Shown here piece by piece: positions 11,001 through 23,112 of a stretch of 64,000 nt of DNA. A model generated the notes under the pieces. It searched no databases, was not told the origin of the DNA, and saw nothing but the letters and a program-made list of their open reading frames with translations. The stretch is from positions 222-64,221 of the forward strand of contig SGPL01000123.1 of the NCBI GenBank assembly GCA_004802705.1. Reading direction: 5' to 3'. Position numbers and translations under genes: made by a program. This DNA comes from Bondarzewia mesenterica (Eukaryota; Basidiomycota; Agaricomycetes; Russulales; Bondarzewiaceae). Positions within the stretch are counted from its first letter, which is position 1. Each line of letters opens with the position of its first letter.

Positions 11001-12045
11001 GTAAACGTGAAGGCTCCGGTGACATGTGTGCATAAAGGTGTCGTACCTCCGTTGTCATTACTAGACATGATGCGGTGGGGTTACGAGTGACATCTCCCGT
11101 CATAAGCCCAACATCCCCAAATTCCGCCTCCATCTCTCGGTATTTTTGATTGCTGAGTGCCTATAAACAAACGAAATGCACGCCCTTCAGGACTTGCCGG
11201 ATTCACGATTTTAATGTACCTCGCTGGAACCAAACGCACCTTGATTGGACTGGTATATATCACTCTCTGCTTGTTCTGCAGCGCTTGGGCAATGGCATAC
11301 TCCGCTACGACTGTTTTGCCGGCGCTCGTGTGTGCAGAAACGAGCACGCTCTCGTTTCGTTGAATCGCGTAAATGGAAACTTGTTGGAAGGGATCTAATG
11401 TGAATTTATATTCACGCGCGGGCTTCGCTGGTGGTACGTGTTTTGATATCGGAACGTAGTTGTATCCTGGTGGGACAGCGACTTGATGCCGAACCTAAGA
11501 CAGACACGATGATTCAATAGTCAGCATAAGGCAAGCGTTAGTAGCGAGAGCGCATTCGCATTTGTCCAAGTAACCGCCTTGGTGGGACTCTGATCAACCA
11601 GTGTTCCCTAACCAAGGCTTTCTACGCTCAAAAGTGCTTGGTATGATGCGGCTAGGACAGAATGCAAGGCCTGAATTGCTTCTGTACATACCTGATGCTT
11701 CAACTCCAGCCTCGACCCCAGAGCCTCCGTCGAGTCCGTCAAACCCGCGCTTGCAGTGACCTCCCGCTTCGCCTCAGTCTCGAATTCATCCACAACGACC
11801 GGCTGCGGCGCTGGCTCTATGCGCGGCTTTTTGGCTGCTACCATTTCTGCCTCCACCCCCTCCATTGGTGATATCGCGTTCTCGCTTTCATGTCCATTTG
11901 CTGGCTCCGCTTTGCGCTTTCTTGTCTCGGACGCAGAAGTGGATGCAGACGGAAGAAGTGGCGTATCAACGACCATGCCCTCATCCTTCTCTTGCTCGAC
12001 TGCAGTATCTTCGTCAAGGAAGGAGAAGAGATCGTCGGTACCCAT
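8088..12045 (-). CDS. MTR4: ATP-dependent RNA helicase MTR4 (nuclear exosome cofactor, Ski2-like)
   Basis: DExH-box helicase that feeds structured and oligoadenylated RNA to the nuclear exosome as part of TRAMP. The N-terminus ([13 protein letters not shown]) is acidic and disordered with a KRKAEP patch. Next comes [15 protein letters not shown], typical of Mtr4/Ski2. The helicase core shows motif I AHTSAGKT, motif II DEIH ([11 protein letters not shown]), motif III LSATIPN and motif [17 protein letters not shown]. The arch/KOW region contains [16 protein letters not shown]. The C-terminal helical bundle ends [15 protein letters not shown] just before the stop, characteristic of Mtr4 rather than Ski2. 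Several short introns interrupt the gene. The start at 12045 is the first ATG before the acidic leader; the family length of roughly 1,050-1,100 residues is matched. No frame breaks were seen. Confidence 0.94.
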
Positions 12046-12526
12046 AATCCGATTTATTTGGTCAAGAGATGGTGTAAAATGGGGGACAGTCGAAAGCGAT
12101 GTGGGTCTAAAGTCAATCTTTTAGTTGCTACTCAAGAGGTGAATGCGAGTCGATTGGTTTCATGAAAGTAATTTGAAATATCCGTGGTGGTGCAAGGTAA
12201 CTGTCACGTGCAAGAATGGCGTTTGACTCCCATTGAGGGAGGCGAGTTGCATTTACACTAATTTCCTTCATTGTCTTGTTTTTTTTGGACTTTCAGCTAT
12301 CCCGTCATCGCCGAGGTTCTACGGCTTACAACAGAAAGAGTGTAATCGCTACTTACTATCATCTCTCAGAGATTGGATGATTCGACCGTGTGCGATGCAA
12401 TGAATTACGATCACATATGACAGGACATGGGCATGCGGCATTGAAGGATAGCAGAGATACACATCACAACCAGACAGGGGAGTTAACGCGAAAAAATAGA
12501 GAAAAAAATGGAAGCCGTGATGGGGT
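12046..12526. other. Intergenic interval between MTR4 and RPL23
   Basis: Both neighbours are on the minus strand, so this holds the MTR4 promoter and the RPL23 3' end. I see no further gene, RNA or repeat. Confidence 0.5.
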
Positions 12527-13367
12527 TTAGACCACGGTGCCCGCGTTGGAAGCGATACGCGGCCAGAGGTCAGCCTGCGATTGTCGCAACGTGAATATAT
12601 CAAAGCTTGACTTAGATAGACGGAAAAGACATACGCATTCTTTCGCGACTGGGCCTGTGATTGCGGAGCCCTTCATCTCACCCTTAGGGTTTACGATGAC
12701 GCCGGCATTGTCCTGTTAGATGTGAGTGGTTGGCAGAAGACGAAATGAGCAGAAGAAAGACCCTACCTCAAAGTAGAGGAAGAGACCGTCTCGTCGGCGC
12801 CAAGACTTGCGTTGGCGAATGACAACGGCGGGCATAGCTGGACAAACGTGATATAGTCAGTACTGCATTTTCGGAAACAAGCCTCTATGTGGCTCCCCGT
12901 CCCGTAATCCCTCGAAAGCCTCAACCTGCCAACCTCATGCTCATCTCATGCTAGCCCAAATGCATACCACCAAACTAGTGACATCTGCCCACCAAAACAA
13001 AGTTAAGACCAAACTCACTCTTCTTCCTTAGCTCAGGCTTTCCCTTTTTCACGGATGCAACAAACATATCGCCGACACCGGCATCGGGAAGCCTGTTCAG
13101 GTGAGAACCGAAACCGTACGGCTCGATAACGAAAAGCGATTTCGCGCCACTGTTGTCTGCGCAATTGAGCACGGCGCCCGTGGGCAGACCGAGCGTGAGG
13201 CGGAACTTGTTGCCGGAGGCTCCTGAGCCTGTACATCACAAATAGACCCGTTCATAAGGGACGCGGTTTTCGACAAAGACACATGGATGAGAGAGAGTAG
13301 CATAAGCACATTGATGAGTTTTCAAGAAACTAGTCAAAAATTNGGACGACGTACCGCGCTTCGACAT
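12527..13367 (-). CDS. RPL23: 60S ribosomal protein L23 (uL14)
   Basis: Universal large-subunit protein uL14, at the subunit interface near the sarcin-ricin loop. Exon 1 encodes only MSKR plus part of a codon (ATG at 13365-13367). After an intron, [20 protein letters not shown] leads into [14 protein letters not shown], then [18 protein letters not shown]. Next follow [48 protein letters not shown] and the terminus [14 protein letters not shown] before TAA at 12527-12529. The order matches the family throughout (about 139 residues). Introns are numerous, as is usual for fungal ribosomal protein genes. One N lies just upstream of the start, at 13343. Confidence 0.95.
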
Positions 13368-15390
13368 TTTCTTGGTGTGTCTTCAGGTAAGTCTGGTATA
13401 AATCAATGCATGCCGCAGGGTGAGGACGACAGAGTTTCAGCCACGTGTTAATCGTGGGAAACTGTATAGTTCTACGGAAGGTGCCGGGATAGAACTCAGC
13501 GACGGAAGTTTCAATTTTGAAATCTATCAAGTCCGTGACCCTCTATGTATTCCTTGACTCCTACCAAGTGTACCTCTAGTTCTCACTACCTGGNTCTGTC
13601 GGTGACGATAATGCATGGTACTCTGTCAAATTATGATGGCCAGCACNCCCCATCCTGTNGGCGACCGACCCTGTGTGCGTTATCCTTATCCTGAACACTT
13701 GCTCCACTATTTGCATTGCAGCGGGTTCTTTGATGGCTCTGGTTCTCTCTGGTTGTATCGAACTTGCAAGGCATCCACGAAGTCAACGCCATAAGGTTTC
13801 ATGCCAACTCTTCTTCAAAGTGCACAATAATGCTTCATGGCTGCGCGACTGTCCTAACTGCTTAATGTTCTTTCTGTTTGCGCAAGGGCATGGACGCAAG
13901 CACCATCTCCTACGTTGATGATCCTTTACAGCCGCCTCATTTGAATTTTGCAACATTCTCGNCTCTTCGCGATGCGCTTCAATGCTTCAATCANCCGCAA
14001 CTCACCCTTNCCAATGCTCTTTATTTCCATTGGGGAGTATCCTTCATGTCCGCAGGCTCAAACATTCGGCCTGTTCTCGTTCACCACTAAAATCACCGTG
14101 ATGGGCGGTCAGCATCTGTTGACCGTCGTCTAGGCTTCCACTTTACTTCCACTTCTCGTCAGGAGCGCACACGTTCGAGACACCGAAGCGCTNACTCCTA
14201 AAATACCGGTCATTCTCTCCCACTCTGGATTTAAGCATGAACGCCGACTTGGTTCCTTGAGATGTGACCTTGTTTAACTTTTCTTAANAGCTACTGCAAA
14301 TAAGTTCTTGCTTCTCTGACAGGTCTCCATTTGATTCAACCTCACAGCGGAATCTCTTGTATCTGGCNAGCTTAGTTGGTGTACTTGACACAAATTGGAG
14401 TTTCGCTTTCGAACATGCTCGATTTGGTCAATGTGAGCACGCGGCGTCGGCATCTATTTNCTGGACCCTCAGAGTNGTTGAACGTACGGATGCGACGCTC
14501 ACATCCGCCGATGTTCGCGAAAAGTGGAGCTCGCTTTACATGTTTCATAGAAGAACGAGGTATGCCTCGCAGTGNAATGGGTGCTGTTTGACGGTCTTAT
14601 CCCATTTTNACCTGCCCCGNGCATCGAGCCATAGGCACGCCTCTTAGAAGTGCNTGTTCGGCGGGATGGGGTTGTACTTCAGTTTCGGTGACATTCACCG
14701 GCTCGCGTTTCACGGCGATTGTGATTGCATGGTTCGACNGTGTTTNTTGTNGGGGTGGCGAGGCCNGCGGTGAGGTATGCTGCAACNNNGCTNCANCGTN
14801 TGTCCATCGTATTCNTCATCCATATCCTTTATCATTTGTTGACTGNTTGCCGAGACGAGAAGTCACCAGAATNCAAGTCCTTTGTTAAGGGNTTNNGTAC
14901 ATTTCATTGTCCATAAATAAGGAAGAAGAACGCCCATAGTAGATGCATTGTTGTACATTTAATGATAAGATGAATATCTGCAAAGTCCGAGGGAGTAGGT
15001 CCATTGTTTGCTCGTTGGGGGAGTGTGACGCCACCGGTTGTTGCCCCTCGCGGCCTTTGCTGTTTCTNCCTCAGCCTGACTGGGTTCAAGTTCAAACAGA
15101 ATTTCCCTATCGCTCTGGCCATCGGACAGCTACTCCGGAACGCGTTCTTTCCTTAACCTTTTCTCTCTTCCTCTTCCTCTTCNTCTTNNTCTNTNCNNTN
15201 NCNNTNNNNTNNCCTTGNNNNNCCCNTCTCGACNNNNTCGNCNTCCATNTCGTCGTNCATNTCNTGACATATATATCGTTCGTCGCTTGTGTGCACATAC
15301 CAGCGTCGCCTTTCGGTTTGGTTCATAATCCTACTACGGTCGAGTCGAGACCACGCTTCATAGTTTCAGCTGCAATATCTAGTTTGGACA
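13368..15390. other. N-rich interval without a recognised gene
   Basis: About 2 kb with roughly 50 N positions, densest at 15183-15262. On the minus strand between about 14160 and 14790 there are adjoining open stretches in different frames, containing strings such as KSAFMLKSRVGENDRYFRS and KREPVNVTETE. Frame changes and one in-frame stop fall beside N positions. I do not recognise the sequence. It could be a decayed or collapsed repeat. The last 200 bp belong to the Spg1 promoter, with a CT-rich tract near 15150-15230. Confidence 0.4.
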
Positions 15391-16531
15391 ATGTCGAGCG
15401 CTGCATCGTCATCATCCTCAGCACAAGTTGCTTCTTCGTCGGTCGCGGGGAGTTCAACGGGTCAGAATGCGCACCCACTATTGAGCAACAACGATGAGAA
15501 GAATAGGTATGTGTTTTCAAAGCTGCCCTGGCATAAGGGCTGATGAAAGGGGTTTGGAATCTTGCGCAAAGCAGCGTTGTGATCAAGGTGGGCATGGTCG
15601 GGGACTCGCAGATCGGCAAGACGAGCTTGATGGTCAAGTACGTCGAGGGCAGCTTCGACGAGGATTATATCCAGACGCTGGGTGCGCATTCTTCCGTCCT
15701 GTTCCATCTGCTCTGATCTCACTATTCATGACCACATGCTCTCATCGAACGTTATGTTCAAAAGGCGTCAATTTCATGGAGAAGACGATATCCGTGAGAC
15801 GGACGACGATCACGTTTTCAATATGGGATTTAGGTGGTCAGCGCGAGTTCGTCAATATGCTGCCGCTCGTGTGCAACGATGCCGTCGCCATCCTCTTCAT
15901 GTTCGATCTTTCGCGGAAGTCGACATTAAACTCAGTCAAGGAGTGGTATCGACAAGCGCGNGGGTTCAATAAGGTGAGTGACAGTTATAGACTGTTGTGC
16001 AAGCTGAGCGTCCGTATTCTTGAGGCTATTGGCTTGCGGTCATTTGGCACGAGACTCGTGTTCAAGCCATCTCGTCCTTTGTCACTGTGGAGTAGCGTTG
16101 ATCCGCGAACGTGTCATTTGTCCTTGATTTGATGTCTAGTCGAAGTTGAACAGGTTCTGACTGTGTCTTGTCACTTAGACAGCAATTCCTTTCCTGATCG
16201 GCACGAAATTCGACACATTCGCAACCTTCCCAAGGGACGAACAAGAGGAAATCACAAAACAGGTGCGTCGTCCCGAAATCCCCTCTCACCGCGTCCGTTT
16301 CCGCGATGTCTCCTGGGGATCGCTGACATGCTGACCGCTCACGTCTCGTTTTCTCAGGCAAAGCGCTTTGCAAAGGCTATGCATGCATCGCTCATCTTCT
16401 GTTCGACATCCGCATCCATAAACGTGCAGAAGATATTCAAGATCGTGCTCGCCAAGGCATTCGATCTCAAATGCGTGATTCCAGAGATTGAAGGCGTGGG
16501 AGAGCCAGTATTGATTTATGTGGACGTTTGA
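15391..16531 (+). CDS. SPG1: Spg1/Tem1-type Ras-family GTPase (septation initiation)
   Basis: Small GTPase at the top of the septation initiation / mitotic exit network, acting at spindle poles to trigger cytokinesis and septum formation. Exon 1 is a Ser/Ala-rich leader ([17 protein letters not shown]), then [20 protein letters not shown] with the P-loop GDSQIGKT. Next comes the effector region [15 protein letters not shown], then switch [10 protein letters not shown]. The G4 motif appears as IGTKFDTF (TKFD instead of NKxD, as in Spg1/Tem1), and [14 protein letters not shown] corresponds to the G5 region. There is no C-terminal CaaX, and the protein ends [11 protein letters not shown], again typical of this subfamily. 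Introns fall after the leader, within the P-loop exon and around IGTKFD. A single N lies at 15961. The start was chosen as the first ATG in frame after the promoter. Confidence 0.92.
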
Positions 16532-18026
16532 GTCCGCTCTCTTAGAGCGGGTTCGGGATTTTCGGTGTAGAGGGATCTGGATCTGGATGCTGGGGTGGGG
16601 TTGGGTAAATTGGGATGATGCCTGATTTTGGAGAATTTGATTGGGAAGTTTGAGGGGAAATTGGTCAGGGGTCGAAGTAGACTCGGTTATGGGTGTGTCG
16701 TTCACTTCGTGCTTCGTCAAGTATGTGAGCGGAACATCCGTGAATCGTATGTCACCGCGCCCGTGGGAATGGCACACCTCTCGAAGCCAGCTCAAATTCG
16801 AGAGCAAGCCGTTGTAACACTATCCGACGTACGGCAGACGGGACTCTTGAAAGATGAAGAAGTCGGGATTGAACTTGCGGATACAGTGGACACTTATTCC
16901 CCCCTCCTTTCCCCCATTTCGTCCTCCTCCCTCTCGCAGGTATCCCTCATCTGAACGGTGTTCGGATCAGCCCGTTGCTTGTTCGTCCACTGCTCTTCCT
17001 CGATCTCGTCCGCCCGCCTCGTCCGATGTTCACTCCGACCTCTGTCATATACGCCGTTCTTTCTGTGGAATACAATGGTCTCTGAATCGTTCAAGCCGTC
17101 TTGCATCAAGATGCCAATACGTCCGGTCTTTCACCATCCTCAATCCCATTCTCCTCTCTCTTATTCGTCCTGCCCTCGTTTTTTGTCTCCCGTTCTACTC
17201 CAACCTCCTTTAGCCATCTTCTCAGACTTTTTGATCAGAACTCCCATTTTTCTCTTTGTGGTCGCGTCTCTTCGATTTTTCTACTCTCTCCTCTCTTCAT
17301 CTCTACACCACCGTACTTGTTATTCAGTGCTCAACCCCTCCGTCCCCACCGTCCACATCCCCCATCAGCCTATCTTATCATGTGTCTGTCGTCTTGGCTA
17401 TCCCTTCGTCTTCGCTCTTGCTGCATATCACGCTTCTCTCTCTTGTCTATCTCGTCGCTCTTGGCCCTCTCGTCTGCACAATTAGTAGTACAATCTGTTC
17501 TTCCCTCTACTCTCTCTATATCTCTCTATCAATATTTCAGTGCTATTTGCTTCGATTTGCTTTGATCCCCGACCTTCGCATTCTCATTGCTATGTCGCAT
17601 ATGAGCATGGACAACGGACGCTCAACTCGACTTTTCACGTTCGTTTCAGCCCCTCTCAGCCTTTTCCACTCTATTTCCCCCCCTTGTTTCGTTGACCGCG
17701 GCGGTGCATGCCTGTCCACGGGGCAGGTATGCGTTTCTAGATTAATATTTAAAAACATCTGCATAATTTATCTCCCTGTCCTTCCTCCCCATCATCACCT
17801 ATGCTTAATGTTGTTTCGTTCTGGTCATTATCCCTTGAGCTACAAGTACTTGCTCTTCACACGTGTCCTCTTCCCTCTTTTACGTCTCGAACCATTTGAA
17901 TCGTAATGCATCGCTATGGTATATTTCAGAATTGTCAGTCGTCCAATTGCATGCTGGTCAGTGCTTGGGTTCAAGTCCATCCAGTTTGATGTTTCCTGTG
18001 AATGGATAAAATAAAAAAATCATCAA
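16532..18026. other. Gene-free interval with a long pyrimidine-rich tract
   Basis: From about 16880 to 17560 the plus strand is strongly C/T-rich. This produces long but meaningless Ser/Leu/Pro frames in all three plus phases. A small open frame begins at 17592 (MSHMSMDNGRSTRLF) just after the tract. It could be the first exon of a short gene, but nothing further supports it. Confidence 0.4.
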
Positions 18027-18098
18027 TCTCTGGTAGTTTACCGGATTAGTACACGCGCCTGTCACGCGCGAGAGCAGGGTTCGACTCCCAGCGAGGGA
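18027..18098 (+). tRNA. Degenerate tRNA-Asp (GUC) copy, probable pseudogene
   Basis: It is clearly related to the two intact tRNA-Asp genes of the window and keeps a perfect anticodon arm (CGCGC-CTGTCAC-GCGCG). However, the acceptor stem TCTCTGG/CGAGGGA has a G-G mismatch, the T stem CAGGG/CCCAG has an A-A mismatch, and the D stem has a T-T opposition. Three separate stem lesions suggest loss of function, though transcription cannot be excluded because the B box (GGTTCGACTCC) is intact. Confidence 0.75.
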
Positions 18099-18307
18099 GT
18101 GTGTGGATAAGGATAACTTTTTGCACACATCTGGGTCACCAGTCAAGTCTTTGTTATCCGTCGACAGTCAGTTCGCGTGTGTTATGGTATGGTATTGCTA
18201 TATTGTACGGGAAAAAAGAACGACCATATAATCGAAAGTTCTTTGGTAACATTGATATCCACATTTTTTGACGTTTACGATAAAAGCACGGAAAATTGTC
18301 TTGACTA

Positions 18308-19541
18308 TCACTCCCCCTCCATTGCCTGCGGACTCGCCTTCTCCTCAGTATCCACACCATTGTCCTTTATCTTCTTCCTTACAATCTTTACACCCTTCAA
18401 TCCAGTACCTGCTGCCTTTTTCGCACCGCCCCGAGGAGGCCCTGCAGCCAGCGGAACATCACCAATAGGAGGAGATGGATGTCGTGGTCGGTCGGCGGTG
18501 TGTGCATGGTTGGGAAGCCGAAGGGGGGATGATGACGGGCGTAAGGAGGCTGATTTGGGTAATGGTGCGAACGATGACGACGACGAGGGCCGGGGAAGCG
18601 GTGCTTGAGAGGGGCGGGTTAGCTGGGATTGGTGCGGGAGGGGCTTGGGTGGGAGAGACGGATGGTGTTGCGTCAAGATAGAATCCTGCTGTTCGAGCTG
18701 GCGAAGTTTAGCCTCCATGAGCGCGATTTTGTCTCGGGTTCTGTCGTGGAGATATTTTTGGCGCTGTGTTGGGATGTTGGGATAGAAGGATACGCACCCT
18801 TCTCGCCCGCTCACGCTTTTAAGAAGACTGAGTGCGGTCGGTCTTCCGGCCTCGTTGACGTTGCGCCTGTAGCCAAAAGTTGAGGACGAACCGACCTGGT
18901 CGAGCGGCGCTTGGTTCGCATATGTCACGACAAGCCTACGTCCACGGAGCAACTTGTTGTGCACGGCGACGAGGGCCTTGTCTGCATCCTGCATGACATA
19001 CCCAGTCAGCAAGCTACGGTCACGATGGTTCACAAAGCGTTCAGTCTGCCGTCATGCTTGCCCCCAGGTCTTTGAGACGTGCAATCGGAAAGCCAGGGGG
19101 TTGTGCGGTTGGTCATGATGGTTCGTATACAGAAGAAGACCCGGGGTGAGCATGGGCTGAAACTGGGCTGGAGAATGGAAAGACGACTCACGGCTGAATC
19201 TGCGTATTCGATGAAGGCGTAACCGCGAGGCTTGCCCTTGAGCGGTCCGCTCTTGTGGAATAGATAGTCCAGGTTGGAAAGTTTGCCAAATTTCGAGAAG
19301 ATTTGGATCAAGGCGTGTCTATGGGGATGAGATTGCGCCTTTTACCACATGATACATGAATGACATACTCATCAACTGTGGGATGTAGGTTGCCGACATA
19401 GAGCCTGTCTTTGAGAATCTGTCGAGTACGGATGCTCGACGATGAAGATGAAGAGCTTGAGGGCTCAACGGGGAGAGACGGATATGTGAGATGGGTAGAA
19501 GTAGTCTCATCTATGAGTTCACGGTCAAGCGGTTGAGACAT
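18308..19541 (-). CDS. RBM18-like RNA-binding protein (single RRM)
   Basis: Predicted RNA-binding protein with one N-terminal RRM, orthologous in appearance to RBM18. After MSQPLDRELIDETT and a serine run, the RRM begins DRLYVGNLHPTVDEY (RNP2 = LYVGNL). It continues LIQIFSKFGKLSNLDYLFHK and has RNP1 as KGKPRGYAFIEY. It ends ADKALVAVHNKLLRGRRLVV. The 'FHKSGPLKGKPRGYAF' pattern is characteristic of RBM18. The C-terminal half is low-complexity Pro/Ser-rich, with a coiled segment (RDKIALMEAKLRQLEQQ) and a basic end (KGVKIVRKKIKDNG). ATG 19541 was preferred to an upstream in-frame ATG at 19676 because family members begin close to it. It is divergent from the oxoprolinase gene with 291 bp between starts. 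Confidence 0.85.
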
Positions 19542-19832
19542 TTTTTGGAGAAAGTTCAAGAGGCAGTTATGTGGTGGATCAAAATTGTGCGAACAATGGG
19601 TGACGGGGTCAGCGGACAGCAGACAGCAGCAGACTCGGTGGTTCTCAAAGTGAAGGCAAGTACTTACTGCTGACATCAGCGGGTAACTTTTGACTCATCT
19701 TATCTTATCTTGTATGCCTTCCCCGCTCATATCGCCTTATCGTTGCAAGATCGCCGCGGCAGAGTACAAGGACCTTTTCATAACCTCTAAATTACAGGCT
19801 GTCTCTCTTCCCGCTTAAAATTCGTTCTCAGC

Positions 19833-22616
19833 ATGTCTGCCTCAAAAATCCCGGACCGTTCAATTCGGATTTGCGCAGACCGCGGCGGCACTTTCTGCGA
19901 TGTGCATGCATCATATCCGGATCCTGAAAACCCCAAGGAGCGAAAAGAGCTTGTGGTTAAGCTTCGTGAGTTTTTTCATCGCAAAGTATCATGTTCTCAA
20001 AGTCATCAGTATCACACCAGTCTCGCAGGATCCCGGGAACTACAAGGATGCGCCCACTGAAGGTATCCGACGAATCCTCGAACATGTCACGGGCGACAAG
20101 ATTCCCAGAGGTGTAACCTTGGACACTTCGAAGATTGGTGCGTCTTTTAATTCTCCAAACTCTCCTTCTTGACCGATGGCCTGGCAGATTACATTCGTCT
20201 GTCCACCACCGTGGCCACCAACGCTCTCCTTGAGCGGAAAGGAGAGAAGCATGCCCTTCTCATCACGAAGGGCTTCAAGGATCTTCTGTTAATCGGCAAC
20301 CAATCGCGTCCAAAAATCTTCGACCTCAACATCCGACGCCCGCCGCCTCTTTATTCGACCGTCGTTGAAGTCGACGAGCGCGTCACACTGGTAGGATACA
20401 CAAGCGACCCCCAATCGGAGGAAAACAAAGTACTCTTTGACGCGGACGGTAAGTTGAAGAGGGGATACCGAGGAAAGGGATGGGACGGTGAAGGAGACGC
20501 AGAAGGACCAGGCGAAGTCGTGCGGGGGATATCAGGCGAGGCTGTTCGTATACTCAAGAAGCTTGGTGTGTATCCGTCTGCCGTACTATTGAACCATATT
20601 CTTATTGTCAGAACAGACGATTCTGTCGTGAGAGGAGACCTCCAGAAGCTCTACGACTATGGCTACCGCTCACTTGCGGTCATACTCGCGCACTCGTACA
20701 CGTACCCGACGCATGAGCTCCTCCTTGGCAAGCTTGCCACCGACGTCGGCTTTACACAGATCTCTCTCTCCTCACAGCTCCTCCCCATGATCAAAATGGT
20801 TCCGCGTGGGGTCTCGTCGACAGCCGACGCGTACCTTACGCCCATCCTGCGCGCATACCTCGACGGTTTCTTCAAGGGCTTTGACGAGAAGCTGCGGGAC
20901 GGCAGCCTGCGGAGCCCGAGAGTTGAGTTTATGGGCAGCGATGGTGGTCTGGTCGATACGGCCAGATTCTCGGGACTGAAGAGTATATTAAGCGGGCCTG
21001 CTGGCGGCGTTGTTGGGTATGCGCTGACCAGCTGGGACGAGAATGTCAAGACTCCTATCATTGGGTACGTTCTACTTATTTTTTCCACTTCTCTTTCGTG
21101 AGAAGACATGCGCATGTGTTTATGTGGTGGCAGACTTGATGTCGGGGGAACGTCGACGGACGTGTCGAGGTTCGATGGACGCTATGAAGTCGTGTATGAA
21201 ACAACTACGGCCGGTGTAACGATTCAGTCCCCGCAGCTCGATATCAACACCGTCGCCGCGGGCGGCGGGTCGCGTCTTTTCTTCCGCAGTGGGCTGTTCA
21301 TGGCTGGCCCTGAGAGCGCAGCGGCTGAGCCTGGACCAGCGTGCTACCGGTGAGTGCAACGCGAATTCAAAATGCACAGGATAGTGAGTGATATCTATAA
21401 TATAGGAAGGGCGGGCCGTTGGCCGTGACGGACGCGAACCTCATACTGGGAAGACTCATTCCGGACTATTTCCCGAAGATCTTCGGTAAGTCAGAAAAGG
21501 AGCCATTAGATGTGGAGGCATCGCGAGTTGCCTTTGAGGATATCGCGAAAGAAATCAATAAGGATTTGGGGAAGGAGAGGGCGTTGGGCATGGATGAGAT
21601 TGTCTACGGGTGCGCTCACGTCGATATCTGTGATTGTTTCAGCCAAATTTATCCATCATTTATGCAGTTTCATCAAGGTTGCAAATGAGACCATGGCTCG
21701 CCCTATCCGCGCACTCACAGAAGCAAGAGGATACGCTATGTCCAAGCACATGTGAGCATCTTAGGCTTATGCCTTTCTTTTGCCTCGCTTGACATTTCAT
21801 GTAGATTGGCTAGTTTCGGTGGTGCTGGTGGGCAACATGCCTGCGAGATCGCACAACTTTTGGGAATCAAGACTATCTTAATCCACCACTATAGTTCTAT
21901 CCTCTCAGCCTATGGGCTGGCCCTTGCCGACCGGTACGTTTTTCTTTTAAGGTAGCTTTAGTCAGTCTCACTGGCATGATATTTGCAGTGCATATGAGCT
22001 ACAGGAACCATCATCTACTTTTTACACACCCACCAACGCCCCTCATCTCATTTCACGTCTCGACGCGCTCACAGAATCTGTCCGTACCGAGTTAATGAAG
22101 CAGGGCTTCGAGCCGGAGCGCATCAAGATAGAAAGGATGCTCAACATGCGGTTCGACGGCACGGACACTGCATTGATGGTGCTCCCCGAGGCGAGCCACG
22201 GCGAAGCGGGCGAGGGCCGTGCAGAGAATTTCGAGGCGGCGTTCAAGCGGGTGTACAAGAATGAGTTTGGGTTTTTGTTGGATTCGAANAACGTAGTTGT
22301 GGACGACATCAAAGTGCGCGGCACCGGAAAGACGTTCGACACGCTTGGCCCATCGGTGTTTGAGGAGCTCAAGACGCTCAAGACGAGCGTGGTCGACAGG
22401 GCCCGCGCGTCGTCGACGTATTCGACGTATTTCGATAAAGTGGGTAGGGTGCAGGATACGCCTGTCTATGAGCTGCCAAGGTTGGAGGTCGGAGATGTGG
22501 TGTACGGTCCCGCGATGATCATTGATGATACGCAGACAATCGTGGTCATCCCTGGCGCGAGGGTTGTAGTTGCGAAGAAGCATTTAGTGGTCACTCTAGG
22601 AGGGGAGAAGTCTTAA
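19833..22616 (+). CDS. 5-oxoprolinase, HyuA half only (truncated)
   Basis: Related to ATP-dependent 5-oxoprolinase, which opens 5-oxoproline to glutamate in the gamma-glutamyl cycle. The N-terminus [19 protein letters not shown] and later [38 protein letters not shown] and [15 protein letters not shown] are those of the hydantoinase A/oxoprolinase family. So are [28 protein letters not shown] and AKKHLVVTL. The enzyme is normally a fused HyuA-HyuB protein of about 1,290 residues. Here the frame ends GGEKS with tandem stops (TAATAA at 22614-22619), at the exact HyuA/HyuB junction after roughly 770-800 residues. No HyuB sequence follows before BRF1. Either it is a stand-alone HyuA-type subunit or a truncated paralogue. 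One N lies at 22290. Confidence 0.9.
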
Positions 22617-23112
22617 TAACAAGCACGATATTTTCTGTACCGGTGTAGAAGTATAAATTGGATCATGTAGGATTAGTTTGAAGTGAACTTAAAGTCTAGA
22701 TATATTCTTGTATATCTGGCTCAGGCTTTTGGATGCGACGCATTCAAGTTGTGTGAGGCCTATCACCCGTTCTAGCATGCACCTTCTCGAGCCCGCTAGG
22801 AGGGAACAAACGATGATATGATTGATAAATTTCGGGATAAATCTGTGAGATTTATAAGCTTGAATATATTATAAGGAGGAACTTCAAGCTCCAAGCTCCA
22901 AGTGGGACAAATACTCTTAGTCGAGAGCTGTCGGAAGTGTGCCATCGTAGTCTCGGCAATTGCCGTATTTGTAGCGTACTTGTCTCAATTCCGAGTCTCC
23001 GACTTGACGGCTCTCCTCTTTCTTCTGGATTCGATTGCAACTTATCGTTCTCTATCTTCTGTAGCAAGTACGTTCCCCTATCGTCAAGCTTTGTTTCTGT
23101 AATACCTAGTCA
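22617..23112. other. Intergenic interval between oxoprolinase and BRF1
   Basis: No gene seen. It holds the 3' end of the truncated oxoprolinase and the BRF1 promoter. The start region of HyuB was looked for here and not found. Confidence 0.5.

Noticed and set aside
17256..17906. 216-codon plus-strand open frame
   Set aside because: It lies in the pyrimidine-rich tract, where all three plus frames are open and encode only Ser/Leu/Pro-rich filler.
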